Assembly (NCBI GenBank): GCA_977006965.1
Contig: OZ345383.1
Coordinates: forward strand, 1,302,001-1,366,000
Source of the DNA: Phymatolithon calcareum
Lineage: Eukaryota; Rhodophyta; Florideophyceae; Hapalidiales
Direction of reading: 5' to 3'
Length of the DNA: 64,000 nt
Shown here: positions 12,790 through 22,858 of the stretch, piece after piece
Position numbering within the stretch: the first letter of the stretch is position 1
Layout: each line of letters starts with the position of its first letter
Notes under the pieces: generated by a model
Told to the model about the DNA's origin: nothing
Database searches by the model: none
Seen by the model: the letters and a program-made list of their open reading frames with translations, nothing else
Program-made: the position numbers and the translations under genes

Positions 12790-14085
12790 ATGTTTAGAGC
12801 TCGAACTCAACTTTTTGAGCACAGCACAACATGTTACTTCTGCAGAGGATAGAAGTTGCAATCGTGCCGATGGACGTGGGACTCGCAGCCCCTTTCGTTA
12901 CATCATTACGGAAAGATCTTGTGCAGTGGCCCTTGTCAGTCAGATTGGATGGGATTCGCATCATCGGAACCTTGCATCGATGTGGACTCGGCTACAAATT
13001 GCGATGCGGATTCCAACTGACAATACTTGGATCCGATACGGATGACAGGCAGCCCACGCCGCCCATAAAGCGGATTGGATGCGGATGCGACAAAAACGAA
13101 AATCTTGGTGACCGATTTTGTATTGAGAAAGCACACTCTCCGGATGGAGACTGATTTGTGATTCGAAATCATCGCACGTGCACGGGCGGATTCATCAATC
13201 ACCAGTTGCCTCGCTGGACGGATAGCTTATCAAAAATAATAATTTTTTAAGTCGCACAGACGATAAAAATGTTAAAATTTTCAAAGCCTCCAAGATATTA
13301 TTGGATTGGATAATATTTTCCAAAGTCGCAGTACCCAGTTGGACCCTCATTCGACGCCACTTGGCGGACTGGACCCATCCGTAATCCGTCCGAGACGAAC
13401 GCTGCTCCGTGCCCTATCTTTTCGCGAAGACTGTAAAGTTTTCCGCAATTTTTGGATGACGGCATATCCAAAGCAAATTTCTGTCTGCGCTGTCTTCGCG
13501 TCTTAGCATAATCCAAAGTCAGCTTTGTCCACCCGTGGTACATTTAACTTATAGAGCTTTGCAATTTTTTGCAGCACAAAATCTCATTTTAAAGCTATTT
13601 TGTCACTCAAAAATGGGTTCATCCGACCAAGAGTCTCCATGTGTCTTTCGAATAAGCAGTCTTCTAAGGAACTTGTCCAGCCGCAACGGCCCTCTCAGAC
13701 TTTATTTTGTCAATAGACAAATTTCCTTTCTGACCCAGCAAAAATCAGCTACCCAACTTGCCCAATGCTGACAGACCAGCGCATTGTCATAACACTATGG
13801 GTGCTTCGTGGTTATTTTAGTAAATATCGCAATAGTCTCTTTAAAACTGAAGTTATGGTAAAGCGCGAGGAACGAGCCAAGAATTTGGGATTATGATTGA
13901 CAAAAAGTGTTTTTATTTTCTCGAGTCGCACTCCTCATTCTTCACAGTTATTAGAAAATTTTGGTCTTGAACGTATCTTTTCTGTATTTTTGGAGACGTA
14001 TTTGAGCATTACAGTAGTTGATAACGGAATGAAAATCTTGATATTCTGTCATACCTCCAAAAAATGAGGTTCATAATCTGATATT
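12790..14085. other. no gene; GGATCCG/GGCGGA-rich stretch
   Basis: 12950-13420 is rich in TCCG, GGATGCGGA and GGCGGA words like 7650-8010. A segment around 13358-13420 resembles the inverse of 7640-7690 (shared GGCGGA, ACTGG and CGTCCGAGAC), so the two could be opposite ends of one mobile element. No gene is seen. Confidence 0.35.
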
Positions 14086-14103
14086 CGTTGATATTGACAG
14101 TAT

Positions 14104-15430
14104 CGATGCAGGCATGACAAGAAGAGGATATAGCACCGAAAAGAGCATCAAGCTCTTCAAAGCTTTTATACGCTGCGCATATAACACCCGACACAATCGG
14201 TGTATCGAAAGCAGCAGTGAATATTCAGAAGGACATTGCAACGATACTATTCGGGAAGTGAGCAGCGCGGCACTGGAGAAGACTAATGAAACTGTGCCAA
14301 ATAGAGCCTGTGACACGACAAGGTGTTCCAGAGGGAAAGAGGAGAGAGGTAGAGCTGAGCACAGTACCGTTGGGTTACTGGAGCGCAGCGCATACACGGC
14401 AAAAGCAGAGGCTAGTTCACCGTGCGGGTCCCTTCAGATACCCCGACGGTGCTGCCTTTATTATTCTCTATATAAAGGAACTGCAGCAGCACAAGAGTCT
14501 ACCCAGGCATTAGAGAGGGCGCAATGCATGCGACTCCACGCCCTTGAATGGTCGGACAAACGAGTGCTCTCAGTTGTGACAAATTCCAAGCGGATGTAAG
14601 CAAAGCCGCAAGGCTGATTCCGAACCGCTTAGGGAGGTGACACTGACAGTCTGGTCGCCACGCACGCACCCGTCAGCGCAAGCAAGGGGATAGGACCCAT
14701 TCGAAACGAGGACTGCGAAGTATTCCGCGTTGGCGTCCGTTCACCGGCCGCTGCTCGTACAGCTATCATCCGGCGCAAATAGGGGACTGTCAAATACCCC
14801 ATGTTCGTGTCCTTTCACCAGCCGCTGCTAGGACAGCGATCATCCGGCGCAAGACAGGGTGCAGTGTTACAAGCCATGGAAGTTTCGCCGACAGCACCTG
14901 CTCCGGAAGCTAAGACGAAGATTAAGCAGGATTGTGGAAGAGACCGAAGACGCAGGGGCAGATCTAGAACTCGAAACTCTCGACTGTGCACGGGAAACAA
15001 ACACGACAAGTGACATTCAAGATAGATCTGGCCTTCAGCGAGTATGGGAACAGCAAGAAGAGCACCGCATCAGGAAAATTTTCGTTCGCCAAGAATAGTA
15101 TACCGCATCAAGCAGTGAGGATGAAAGAAAGCAGATACAGAATTTTCTGCGCAAGGTGATTTGTAGGCCATTTTCCGAGAAACCCACTGAAGTTAATTGA
15201 AGAAATGGGCAGTCAAGGATCATGGGCAGTTGGAACACTCAACAGGATCCTAAAGAAGCCTACATAGACCCCTGCAGAAGAGATTGACGTGTGTAGAGCC
15301 ATTGACGTGATGCTATGTCATTCTGATTAAGGAAGCTGAATTTTCAATGCTTGTAGAATATGCCTAGAAATGTGCCGACTTTCCTCCAGTTGAGACACAA
15401 GGTATCTTTTCAATAAATCCTTTTAACTAC
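14104..15430 (+). pseudogene. degenerate LINE fragment with 3' end
   Basis: The start reads GYSTEKSIKLFKAFIR, the RT thumb segment also seen at 2143-2215. Frames then shift repeatedly (14114-14599, 14286-14513, 14859-15098). The terminal part reads GTLNRILKKPT near 15232-15265 and ends at a TAA near 15330. The last ~250 bp closely match the inverse of about 50720-50980, including the 3' flank after the stop (TGCCGACTTTCCTC). That shared end, finishing near an AATAAA at about 15413, defines the 3' terminus of the family. Confidence 0.55.
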
Positions 15431-16004
15431 GACAGTATCGATGCTCATTCCTATGCTGTGCCGCGTGTCTGAAGCTAGGAGTAAATTAGCAATTGCAATT
15501 TGCACGCATCTGTACCATCCCATTCCTATCGCTTAGAGCCGTCCGTACGACGCTGCTGACGATTGTGTATGAGGATTGAGCTGCAAATAAAAGAAGCTGG
15601 ACGAATACATTTTAGGGAAACCGCGCGGCCCAATCCAAGCGCAACGAGGTTTTCTATCAGGCTGCACCCGATAAGGCTTGGTCTCAACGTGCTTACGAAA
15701 AAGGTTCGTCACCACCAGTAGGCTCCGTCTGCTAAAGCTGTGACATCTCGAAAACACCGTACTTAAGTGGGTGTAAATCTCGAACGGCTGGGGCAAGACT
15801 TCACTACCAAAATAGCTTTCTGTAGTTCTTAAAGCCCACTAAAAATGGGTTTTGGACCTGCCATATTGTCAAGCTTAAGTTGGGTTGAAACCCAAAAAAT
15901 ATAAAAAACCGTCAAAATACAGCCGTTCCATAGCCTAGACAAAACCACAATTTTTTGGCGCTTCCAGCGTTCGCACATGTCCTTTCCTGATCAGGGATCC
16001 CTAA
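15431..16004. other. no gene recognised
   Basis: Short random frames only. No repeat recognised. Confidence 0.4.
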
Positions 16005-16046
16005 TGAGCCAAAGGGATTCGCCTCGAGGCGAATCCCTTTGGCTCA
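16005..16046. repeat. perfect 42-bp palindrome upstream of ARP1
   Basis: Each arm is 21 bp, starting TGAGCCAAAGG and meeting at a central CTCGAG with no spacer and no mismatch. It ends 240 bp before the ARP1 start codon. It could extrude as a cruciform, or be a minimal mobile element or a protein-binding site. It is flanked by ordinary AT-leaning DNA. Confidence 0.9.
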
Positions 16047-16286
16047 GTAGTCTACATTACAGTATGATACCTTTTCCCGCGAATTTCTTAATGTCCAAAT
16101 TTTGAAGGCCTCGATGCTATCATAGTAGGATCAACACTTTGCCCTCTTGTCATGATTAAGACTGAACTGTAGATCGCTGGACACGATATTTTGTCCGCAG
16201 CAATTCACCTGGGCAGCTGTACGGCACCGTTTTACCGAATCATCCTCGCCGGCTGCACGTCTGCCTGTCGTCGCCTCTAACTAAAA

Positions 16287-17552
16287 ATGGCGGCCCATCT
16301 CAATCAGCCGGTCGTACTCGATCTCGGAAGCGGTCTCACGAAGGCTGGCTTTGCCGGGTCTCCTGAACCAGTCGCGCTAATCGGCACCCTCGTTGGCACC
16401 CCCAAACTGCGTCGCATTCTCCCAAGTGCCGCCGGAGGTTCCGTCGATGCTCCGAATGGTGCACTTCTTGGCGTTGGCGCAGCAGCACTCCCCGACACCG
16501 GTCGCGCACGCTATGCCGCTGCAGCGGCAACCACCGATCCGCGAGACACTGACGCGAATGACGATCCAATAGGGGAAAAGGTCGTCGGTGATCGTCTCCG
16601 CGCACTAGCAGGCGTAGTCGCCCTCTCGCACCCTTTGCATCGCGGTGCTGTGCAAGATTGGGATGGCGCGGAGCGCATCTGGCGGCATGTTGTCGACGAC
16701 ATTTTGCGCGCGGAGCACGCGTCCCATCCAGTGCTTGTTACAGAGAACGCACACAATCCACGTCGCAATCGTGAGAAAATCGCACATCTCTTTTTTGAAT
16801 CCCTTCGTGTCCCGGCGCTTTATGTAGCTGTACCCGCTGTGCTCGCCCTTTACGCATCCGGACGCACCTCGGGCGTCGTGCTCGACTCTGGAGATACCGT
16901 CACCACCGCCATCGCTGTCGCAGAGGGTCACGCCGCTAGCGCCCTCGCCGCACGCGTCGACTTTGGCGGCAGAGATATTGCCGAACGACTAGCCCTGCTT
17001 ATGCGCAAGAGCGGTGCAGCTCTTGGCGCTACTAGCTCAGAAAGGGAAGCCGTGCGAAGGGTAAAAGAGCGATTGTGCTATGTTGCAGCAGAGCCAGCGC
17101 TTGAGGAAACTCATGCGCGCGAGGGAAAGGGCGTGGCGCGATTCGAATTGCCCGACGGCAACGAACTATTTTTGGGACCAGAGCGCTTCCGAGCGCCAGA
17201 GATGCTGTTCAGACCCGCGCTGGTTGGTGCAGAAGTGAATGGCGTGCACGAGCTTGTTCAAAGCGCAATTCAATCTGCCGATATTGAATTAAGAAAACGA
17301 TTATACGGGTCAGTCTTGCTGGCGGGCGGAACAACAAAACTTAAGGGGTTTGCCCCGCGGTTGCTATCTGAGCTGCGAGCTGTCGCGGCGAGCGGGACGA
17401 AAGTACGTATCCACGCCCCTGCGGACCGACTCACATCAGCATTTACCGGAGGAACTATTCTGGCATCTCTCACAACATTTCGCGGAATGGCCATTTCTGC
17501 GGAAGAGTACTTTGAGCACGGCGAGTCAATCGTGCATCGCAAAACTTTTTAG
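16287..17552 (+). CDS. actin-related protein, ARP1 (centractin)-like
   Basis: A 421-residue single-exon actin fold. The N-terminal NQPVVLDLGSGLTKAGFAG (6-24) holds phosphate loop 1. Phosphate loop 2 is VVLDSGDTVT (197-206). HPVLVTENAHNPRRNREKI and RFRAPEMLFRP are actin-family core blocks. The C-terminus SIVHRKTF matches ARP1 better than actin, which ends in KCF. Several blocks (NQPVV, GRTSGVVLDSGD, RAPEMLFRP, HRKTF) also favour ARP1, the filament subunit of dynactin. Compared with the usual ~376 residues there is an alanine-rich insertion at about residues 48-100, where actin has its DNase-binding region. The start has a good context (AAAAATGG). ARP1-like is the best call; a divergent actin or another ARP remains possible. 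Confidence 0.8.
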   Translation: MAAHLNQPVVLDLGSGLTKAGFAGSPEPVALIGTLVGTPKLRRILPSAAGGSVDAPNGALLGVGAAALPDTGRARYAAAAATTDPRDTDANDDPIGEKVVGDRLRALAGVVALSHPLHRGAVQDWDGAERIWRHVVDDILRAEHASHPVLVTENAHNPRRNREKIAHLFFESLRVPALYVAVPAVLALYASGRTSGVVLDSGDTVTTAIAVAEGHAASALAARVDFGGRDIAERLALLMRKSGAALGATSSEREAVRRVKERLCYVAAEPALEETHAREGKGVARFELPDGNELFLGPERFRAPEMLFRPALVGAEVNGVHELVQSAIQSADIELRKRLYGSVLLAGGTTKLKGFAPRLLSELRAVAASGTKVRIHAPADRLTSAFTGGTILASLTTFRGMAISAEEYFEHGESIVHRKTF

Positions 17553-17601
17553 CTTCCTTTCCCCACCTTTTTTATTGCCTACCTTATGTACAACTGACAA
17601 T

Positions 17602-17630
17602 AGTTAAAGTCTATATTATAGACTTTAACT
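17602..17630. terminator. 29-bp inverted repeat 50 bp after ARP1 stop
   Basis: Perfect 14-bp arms (AGTTAAAGTCTATA and its complement) are separated by one T. It sits about 50 bp downstream of the ARP1 stop, following a T-rich run, where 3' end processing would be expected. A role in transcript ending is inferred from position only. Confidence 0.5.
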
Positions 17631-20440
17631 CAAACGCCGTGCCCATTCGCTTCAATAAGATCACCACTCTCCACGCTCCCTTTCACCAGTTCAAACTCCA
17701 TCGGAGAACTTCCTCCGTGCATATTCCTCGCGAAACCCTAATCAGCACCGTAGCCGCCTGAACGCGATTCTGCATATCCACGGTCGTACCACCTCCAGAA
17801 CAAAACAGCCCGGCCGTAGCACTGGGCACATGGTCCTCCAAAATTCGCCTTTTAGATGCCGGACTAAACGTGGACTTCGTCTCGAGCCCCGCATATCATC
17901 ACCATTGGCGCTTTCAGAAAGCTTGATTTAGCAGTGCCTTTCAACGTTTTAGCCCCGTAATCCCCATCAACGATCTTGAAGGCCCTTGCCTACCTCAGTG
18001 CATGTGCACATGGCTTGTTTCCGGGATTTCATCAGCCTTGTGCCGTGGCGCGTTTGCAAGTCAAATTTGTGCCCGCAGTTGACTAGATGGATCGAATGTC
18101 CTAGAGTTCTCCGCACAGTTTCAGTGGCACTGGAGTATTTTGATTACGTCGTGAAAAGGGCGCTTTTGGCCTTGCCATGCATTCATTCATTCGGTTTTGC
18201 TTTTCCCATAACGGGGCGAGCAACCTTTGTATCTTCCACTCTATTCTATCGCTAGCGAGCTGGACTGCAGCTTGCACGTCTAGGCCGGGTATGTCGCCAA
18301 CTTTTGATTCTGGCGTTGGTCTGACGTACTGTAGTCTGTTAGCTTCCACGATTCGCAGCCGTGCAGGAGAGTTGATGATACAAAGGAGCCAAAAAGGCGT
18401 AGGCGAGACCAGTTGAAAGTGTTTCCCGGGCCAGAATCTTAAGATCCAGAAAGCTGGACCCTAATGTCCCTCGAGTGAACTACATCACCAAATACATAGT
18501 TGATAGTATATTCTACTTGCTTTCCCTTTCTCTCCTTGCGATGCCTTTAGATCATCCGCCCTCCAACTCTATCACTAAGAACAAAGGACCTACTAGGACG
18601 CTACAGTTCTCTTCGTTTCGTCCAACTGATTTCGTGAGTGTGTCATGCCCACAAAGATGGCAGTGGACGCCTTCATTCAATTTTTCCTATCAAGCCCCCA
18701 GCGATACAAATACAGTTGCATTCTCTTGATTCAAGGACTAGGACCAATTGATTGTAGTGGCGATCGCGCAGACCTGGTCTATAAGAACCTGAGCAATACG
18801 TGCTACTTGAATAGAGTTCTTCAGTGCCTATTGAATCTTCTGCTGCTTGACAACGCCCAATCCCTGCCCAACGCGTAAAATCGATTCTCTTTGCGTGCTC
18901 ATAGGCAACGGCTCTACTCCGTAGCTCCATCTGCTACCATAGAAGCTAAGGAGGGTTGACGCATGACGTAAGTTCCTTGTCTTGGATACTTCTGTACTGA
19001 GTACAACAAGACGCCCATGAGCTGATAGTAGCGTTACATGATGCCTGTAAAGGGGCAAGTATTCTTGGATGTGGAGAGAGTTGCCCATTAAGGGAGCAAA
19101 TTCTGTGTCCGGGAGATAAACTGGCTACACCTGTGCATGAATCGTTTGGTGGACTGACCAGTCTTGCATAAAGCGTTGTGAATGTGGTCATGTCTTCTTC
19201 ACACTAGAACCAATCCGTGATCTATCCTTGGAAATCGCCAAGGCTCAAAGTGTTGAAAGTACTTTGACAAATTCGTAAGACAGGAACAGTTGAAGTATGA
19301 GTGCAAAGGTTGCTGTCAGGCCGCCAAGGCAGAGAAAAGATTGTCAATCCGTTATGTACTTATTTTGCTCCCGTTGCTGCGAAAGTTCAACAGACTTGCA
19401 CAGATACCGGACAAGTAGCGTATTCCAATGCCCTTGACCGCAGGCCGCATATCATTTAGTGCCGAGAGAAGTCTGAAGCCAAACATGGATGCTTACTCCC
19501 CCGACTACAAGTTGAGAGCCGCTTTGACCCATGTCGCGTACTGCTTGCTCCCAGCGTGCCTTCAGTCCACCATACCTCTTCCCGCCCTTACCCTGGCAGT
19601 TCTTGACAATGTGCCCCGCAGAGTGCCTCCGTGCCCCAAATGTGCGACAGCGCCACATTTGCCTACCCAAAATATAACATTAGATGCTTTGGGGCAAAGA
19701 GAGAGTACTGTGTTGCACAGAACAAATATTAAGTCCAGTCGGGAAGCGTGATTGTGACAAAAATGGCACTGGATATCGCTGCAACAAAAACTCCGAAACG
19801 AGATCGACAATCTTGTAGAGCCCTTTGAACCAATATTAAATCTCGAAGAAAAAATGAAAGAGTCCAAAAGGCGAGTTGGAAACACGCCGCAGGGAACCAT
19901 GGTGCCTCTTGAGGCAGGCTTTATCTGCTTTTCTTCCTCTTGAGGCAGACTTTCCGTTTGTAGTCTTGCATATGCCACTTCTCTCGGCTAGGTATTGGAC
20001 GCTTTTTGCCATTCTAGGGGAGCGCCTGCACCTGACGAACTGGTTATGTAGTTTTACACATGTGGCGGCTCGCAGCATGCGCTCGCTCGATTTCAAGGAA
20101 AAGCAGTGCGGCCCGACCCGAAGGCCGAACCGCCAGCGATGACGATTTACAAGCTTGTCTCTCTACTGAACCCTCGGACGCAATCCCGCGGTATTTATGC
20201 GCTTTTGCGGGATCGATTGAAACTCAATTTTGCACCTGCATAAGAATTTATCCTTCGAGTTGAACAAGAGGTAAATTAAATTTTATGCGCATCGCGTTCG
20301 AAGGGAGGGGACATCACGTACACTATGATACAGCGCTACCAGCAGTCGACCAGCCGCTTGCATTAAATTCAGCCCGACGATTGGTTCCCAGGACATCTTG
20401 AACATGAGCTCGACTCGTCTTCCTTAAATGCTGCCGCAAA
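17631..20440. other. no gene recognised
   Basis: About 2.8 kb with only short overlapping frames on both strands. A minus-strand stretch near 19610-19680 faintly recalls a retroviral-type zinc knuckle (GHIVKNC) but lacks the needed cysteines. Probably old transposon-derived DNA. Confidence 0.4.
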
Positions 20441-20442
20441 AA

Positions 20443-21590
20443 AGAATGAGCAGAGATATCTTCCCTACACGGAGATAATCGACGGACACATATTTGCAAA
20501 ATCTAAGGATGTCTTTCTCTTTGTCCGAGGTCAAATAGAAGAAGTGCGACTGAGCATGTGCTGCATGCTACGTGGACTGTATGACCCTCCGAAACGTGTA
20601 CCCAAACCCCGGGGCTGGTTTTGGAGCGGTGATCATGTTGAGCAGCGCTTAAATAATCTCACAGCTTTTCATGGTCGAGCGTTTCTATACACAACGTGTA
20701 GAAGATGGGCAAAGTCTTGAGAAGCTCTCCAACAATTCTCTGTGCTATGCCTCTTGCGGTTCTTCTACTACAACAAGTGTGTGCGACTCAAGAATGGCAA
20801 ACTAAAATTCCTGTTAAACTATCCGTCGACTAACGCTTTCCATAAGGTAATTGCGCGTCATCAAGGATACCGGGAGCAAAAAGCACATACAGGCTGGTTC
20901 AAAGTAGGCTAGTGAGTTTGTTGTAGGTATGGCTGACCACAATGCGACTCTGAAGTCACTGGGTAGCTCGCGAGATCATGCCGCCGGTGCTGATAAGGTT
21001 GACTTGCCCACGTTGGAGCTTGTACTAAGTGTGCAGTTCAAAAAGTGGTGACGAAGAATATGATGAAATTTCGCTCGAAGGTCCGAAGATGATTCTGGTG
21101 TGATTGAGCCAGAGCGGGGTAGAAAGATGCTTCCCGCCTCGCATCGTGCCGTTCCAACATTTGAATACTCAAGCATAGTATGAGGTAGCAAGGCTATGTC
21201 CGCAATGAAGGCTGAGTGGCTTATGCAGGAGGGCACGTCAAGCCGGTGGAGGTGGACACTACGAACAATGACGCTCTCACAATAAGGCACAATGCGATAA
21301 AGATTCCATGCTAGACGTCGAGGAGTCGTTCCAAGCAATACCACATTACCAACCACCTTTTACCAAAGAAACACTTCGAACGATGCTGAACCTAATGACC
21401 AACGCGATGATCGAGAGACGACTGGTTTCGATATGGGCGGAGGGGACAGTAACGCAGTAGCAATGCTTGCTGCTCAACAAATGTTTGGAAACTTGCCCGC
21501 CACTGGTGTCTTAGGTCCACGATCTTCTCGCGCCAGGGAACCTCGTTCTCGGCACACTGGGAAGAGACAGCAAAAGGGGTAAATTTTTTC
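20443..21590 (+). pseudogene. degraded coding-like region, family unknown
   Basis: A frame from about 20458 to 20720 reads like real protein (a TEIIDGHIFAKSKDVFLFV stretch, then GWFWSGDHVEQRLNNL) and ends in TGA. More protein-like pieces follow in shifted frames to about 21580, including DETTGFDMGGGDSNAVAML-type sequence and a basic tail near 21530-21580. The serial frameshifts mark it as broken. No family was recognised; a transposon polyprotein or a dead host gene are both possible. Confidence 0.35.
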
Positions 21591-22099
21591 TATTTGGAGT
21601 AAAACGCAAAGGGAAGTCCTTCTATGGCCGGCGAATCATCCGCGCTGCGCGAAATCTTCCGAGCATAACCACCACAAAAAAATTTACTTAGAGGGAGCAC
21701 AGCAACGGATCGCAGATATAGGTTTACACGAAAAACTTGGATTTAGAGTCGATCTCTCCCGGTGACTCACAATGAAAAGTACATGGTGATGTGCTTCAAA
21801 CATTTCTCCGGACGATGATGTGTAGGAATTCCGACGGCATGGGCGACGGCAATGCGGCTGATGGCAATTGTCGTTCAGCTTTCGCAGCATTCGCGGCGGA
21901 ACACGCCAGGACTTGGAAAAGGAGGCAGTTTGTATATCAAAGAAAGTGCACTGCTCTTTTCAAAACCTGCGACAATTTTGATAGTAGTGCAAGTCATGCC
22001 GTTGCTCTTCTACAACATCTCAGTCTTCCCCGAAAATAGGGGAGTGCTTGTCGTCAAGCCGTACGGCAAAATGTCGGGCTATTGCAAAAAAGTGTGCTT
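21591..22099. other. no gene recognised
   Basis: Downstream flank of the minus-strand HAD gene. Only chance frames. Confidence 0.4.
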
Positions 22100-22858
22100 T
22101 CATTCCACAGCACTTCCTGGTTGGGCCTCAACTGGATCTCTATGTCCCAGTAAGACCCAACTATCAAAAATCTTGGCAAGCTCTACTCTCGCCTGCGTGA
22201 CATCGGAGAATTTCACCGCCGCCGCAAACCCAGCATTTCTTGCACCCGCGCAGTTCCTCTCACGGTCATCCAGCAGCACGCACTGGTTCATGTCTACGCC
22301 TGCAAGTTCCGCCGTCTTTTCAAATGCCTTCTTTTCCGGCTTGCGCACACCGTGATTTGCGCTCACGAATGTCCACGTTGCGGCATACTTGCTTGACAGT
22401 CCAACCGCCTCCTCAATGAGCGCGTCCCACGGCCCGTAATTGCTACACAGATGCACTGGTATTTGTGCGACACTGAAATCCGCGAGTAGATCGGCAGCGC
22501 CTGGAAGTAAAGCATAAGAAGACGAGAGAAAAATTTTCAACGCACCGATGTCCGTCGTTCGACCGTCGCGAAAAAAAGAATGGCTTAGTTCCTTCTCAGT
22601 AATGTGCCCCTTTTCGAAAGCCTCCCATGTTCCCGGTGCCTTAGCATCTAGAAAGCCTTTCATGTCCGGGAATCCAAAATGTGAATGCATGCCGCGCGAA
22701 AATGGGTCGGCCACTAGCGTGTCTAACACGTCGCAGACCAGCACCAATGCACGCCCATCTCCCCCCATGCGAGAAAATGTGCGCAGCCGAGAGCAAGGAC
22801 TCGTACGTTGTTTTCGAAACGACTGTGGGAGCGCTGATGTAGCGAAGGTCAGCCGCAT
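22100..22858 (-). CDS. HAD-family hydrolase, plastid FMN hydrolase-like
   Basis: 252 residues, single exon. The region LVLVCDVLDTLVADPF (38-53) followed by FEKGHITEKEL and the paired aspartates of LLDDRERN (195-202) closely resembles Arabidopsis chloroplast FMN hydrolase (At1g79790 type), which removes phosphate from FMN to give riboflavin. HAD motif I is D43-V-L-D46-T: the second acid is displaced by one position, as it also is in the plant proteins (DVMDT). Motif II is S139 in LCSNYG, motif III K173 (VRKPEKK), motif IV D197-D198. Residues 1-31 are rich in S, T, R and lack acids, consistent with a plastid or mitochondrial transit peptide. Substrate is inferred by resemblance. Confidence 0.8.
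   Translation of the reverse strand: MRLTFATSALPQSFRKQRTSPCSRLRTFSRMGGDGRALVLVCDVLDTLVADPFSRGMHSHFGFPDMKGFLDAKAPGTWEAFEKGHITEKELSHSFFRDGRTTDIGALKIFLSSSYALLPGAADLLADFSVAQIPVHLCSNYGPWDALIEEAVGLSSKYAATWTFVSANHGVRKPEKKAFEKTAELAGVDMNQCVLLDDRERNCAGARNAGFAAAVKFSDVTQARVELAKIFDSWVLLGHRDPVEAQPGSAVE

Noticed and set aside
14114-14599. 161-codon plus frame as a host gene
   Set aside because: Its first part is the LINE RT thumb segment and the remainder drifts out of frame relative to other LINE copies, so it is a decayed element.
19610-19680. Zinc-knuckle-like GHIVKNC on the minus strand
   Set aside because: The first two cysteines of CxxCxxxxHxxxxC are missing and no other retroelement motif is near.
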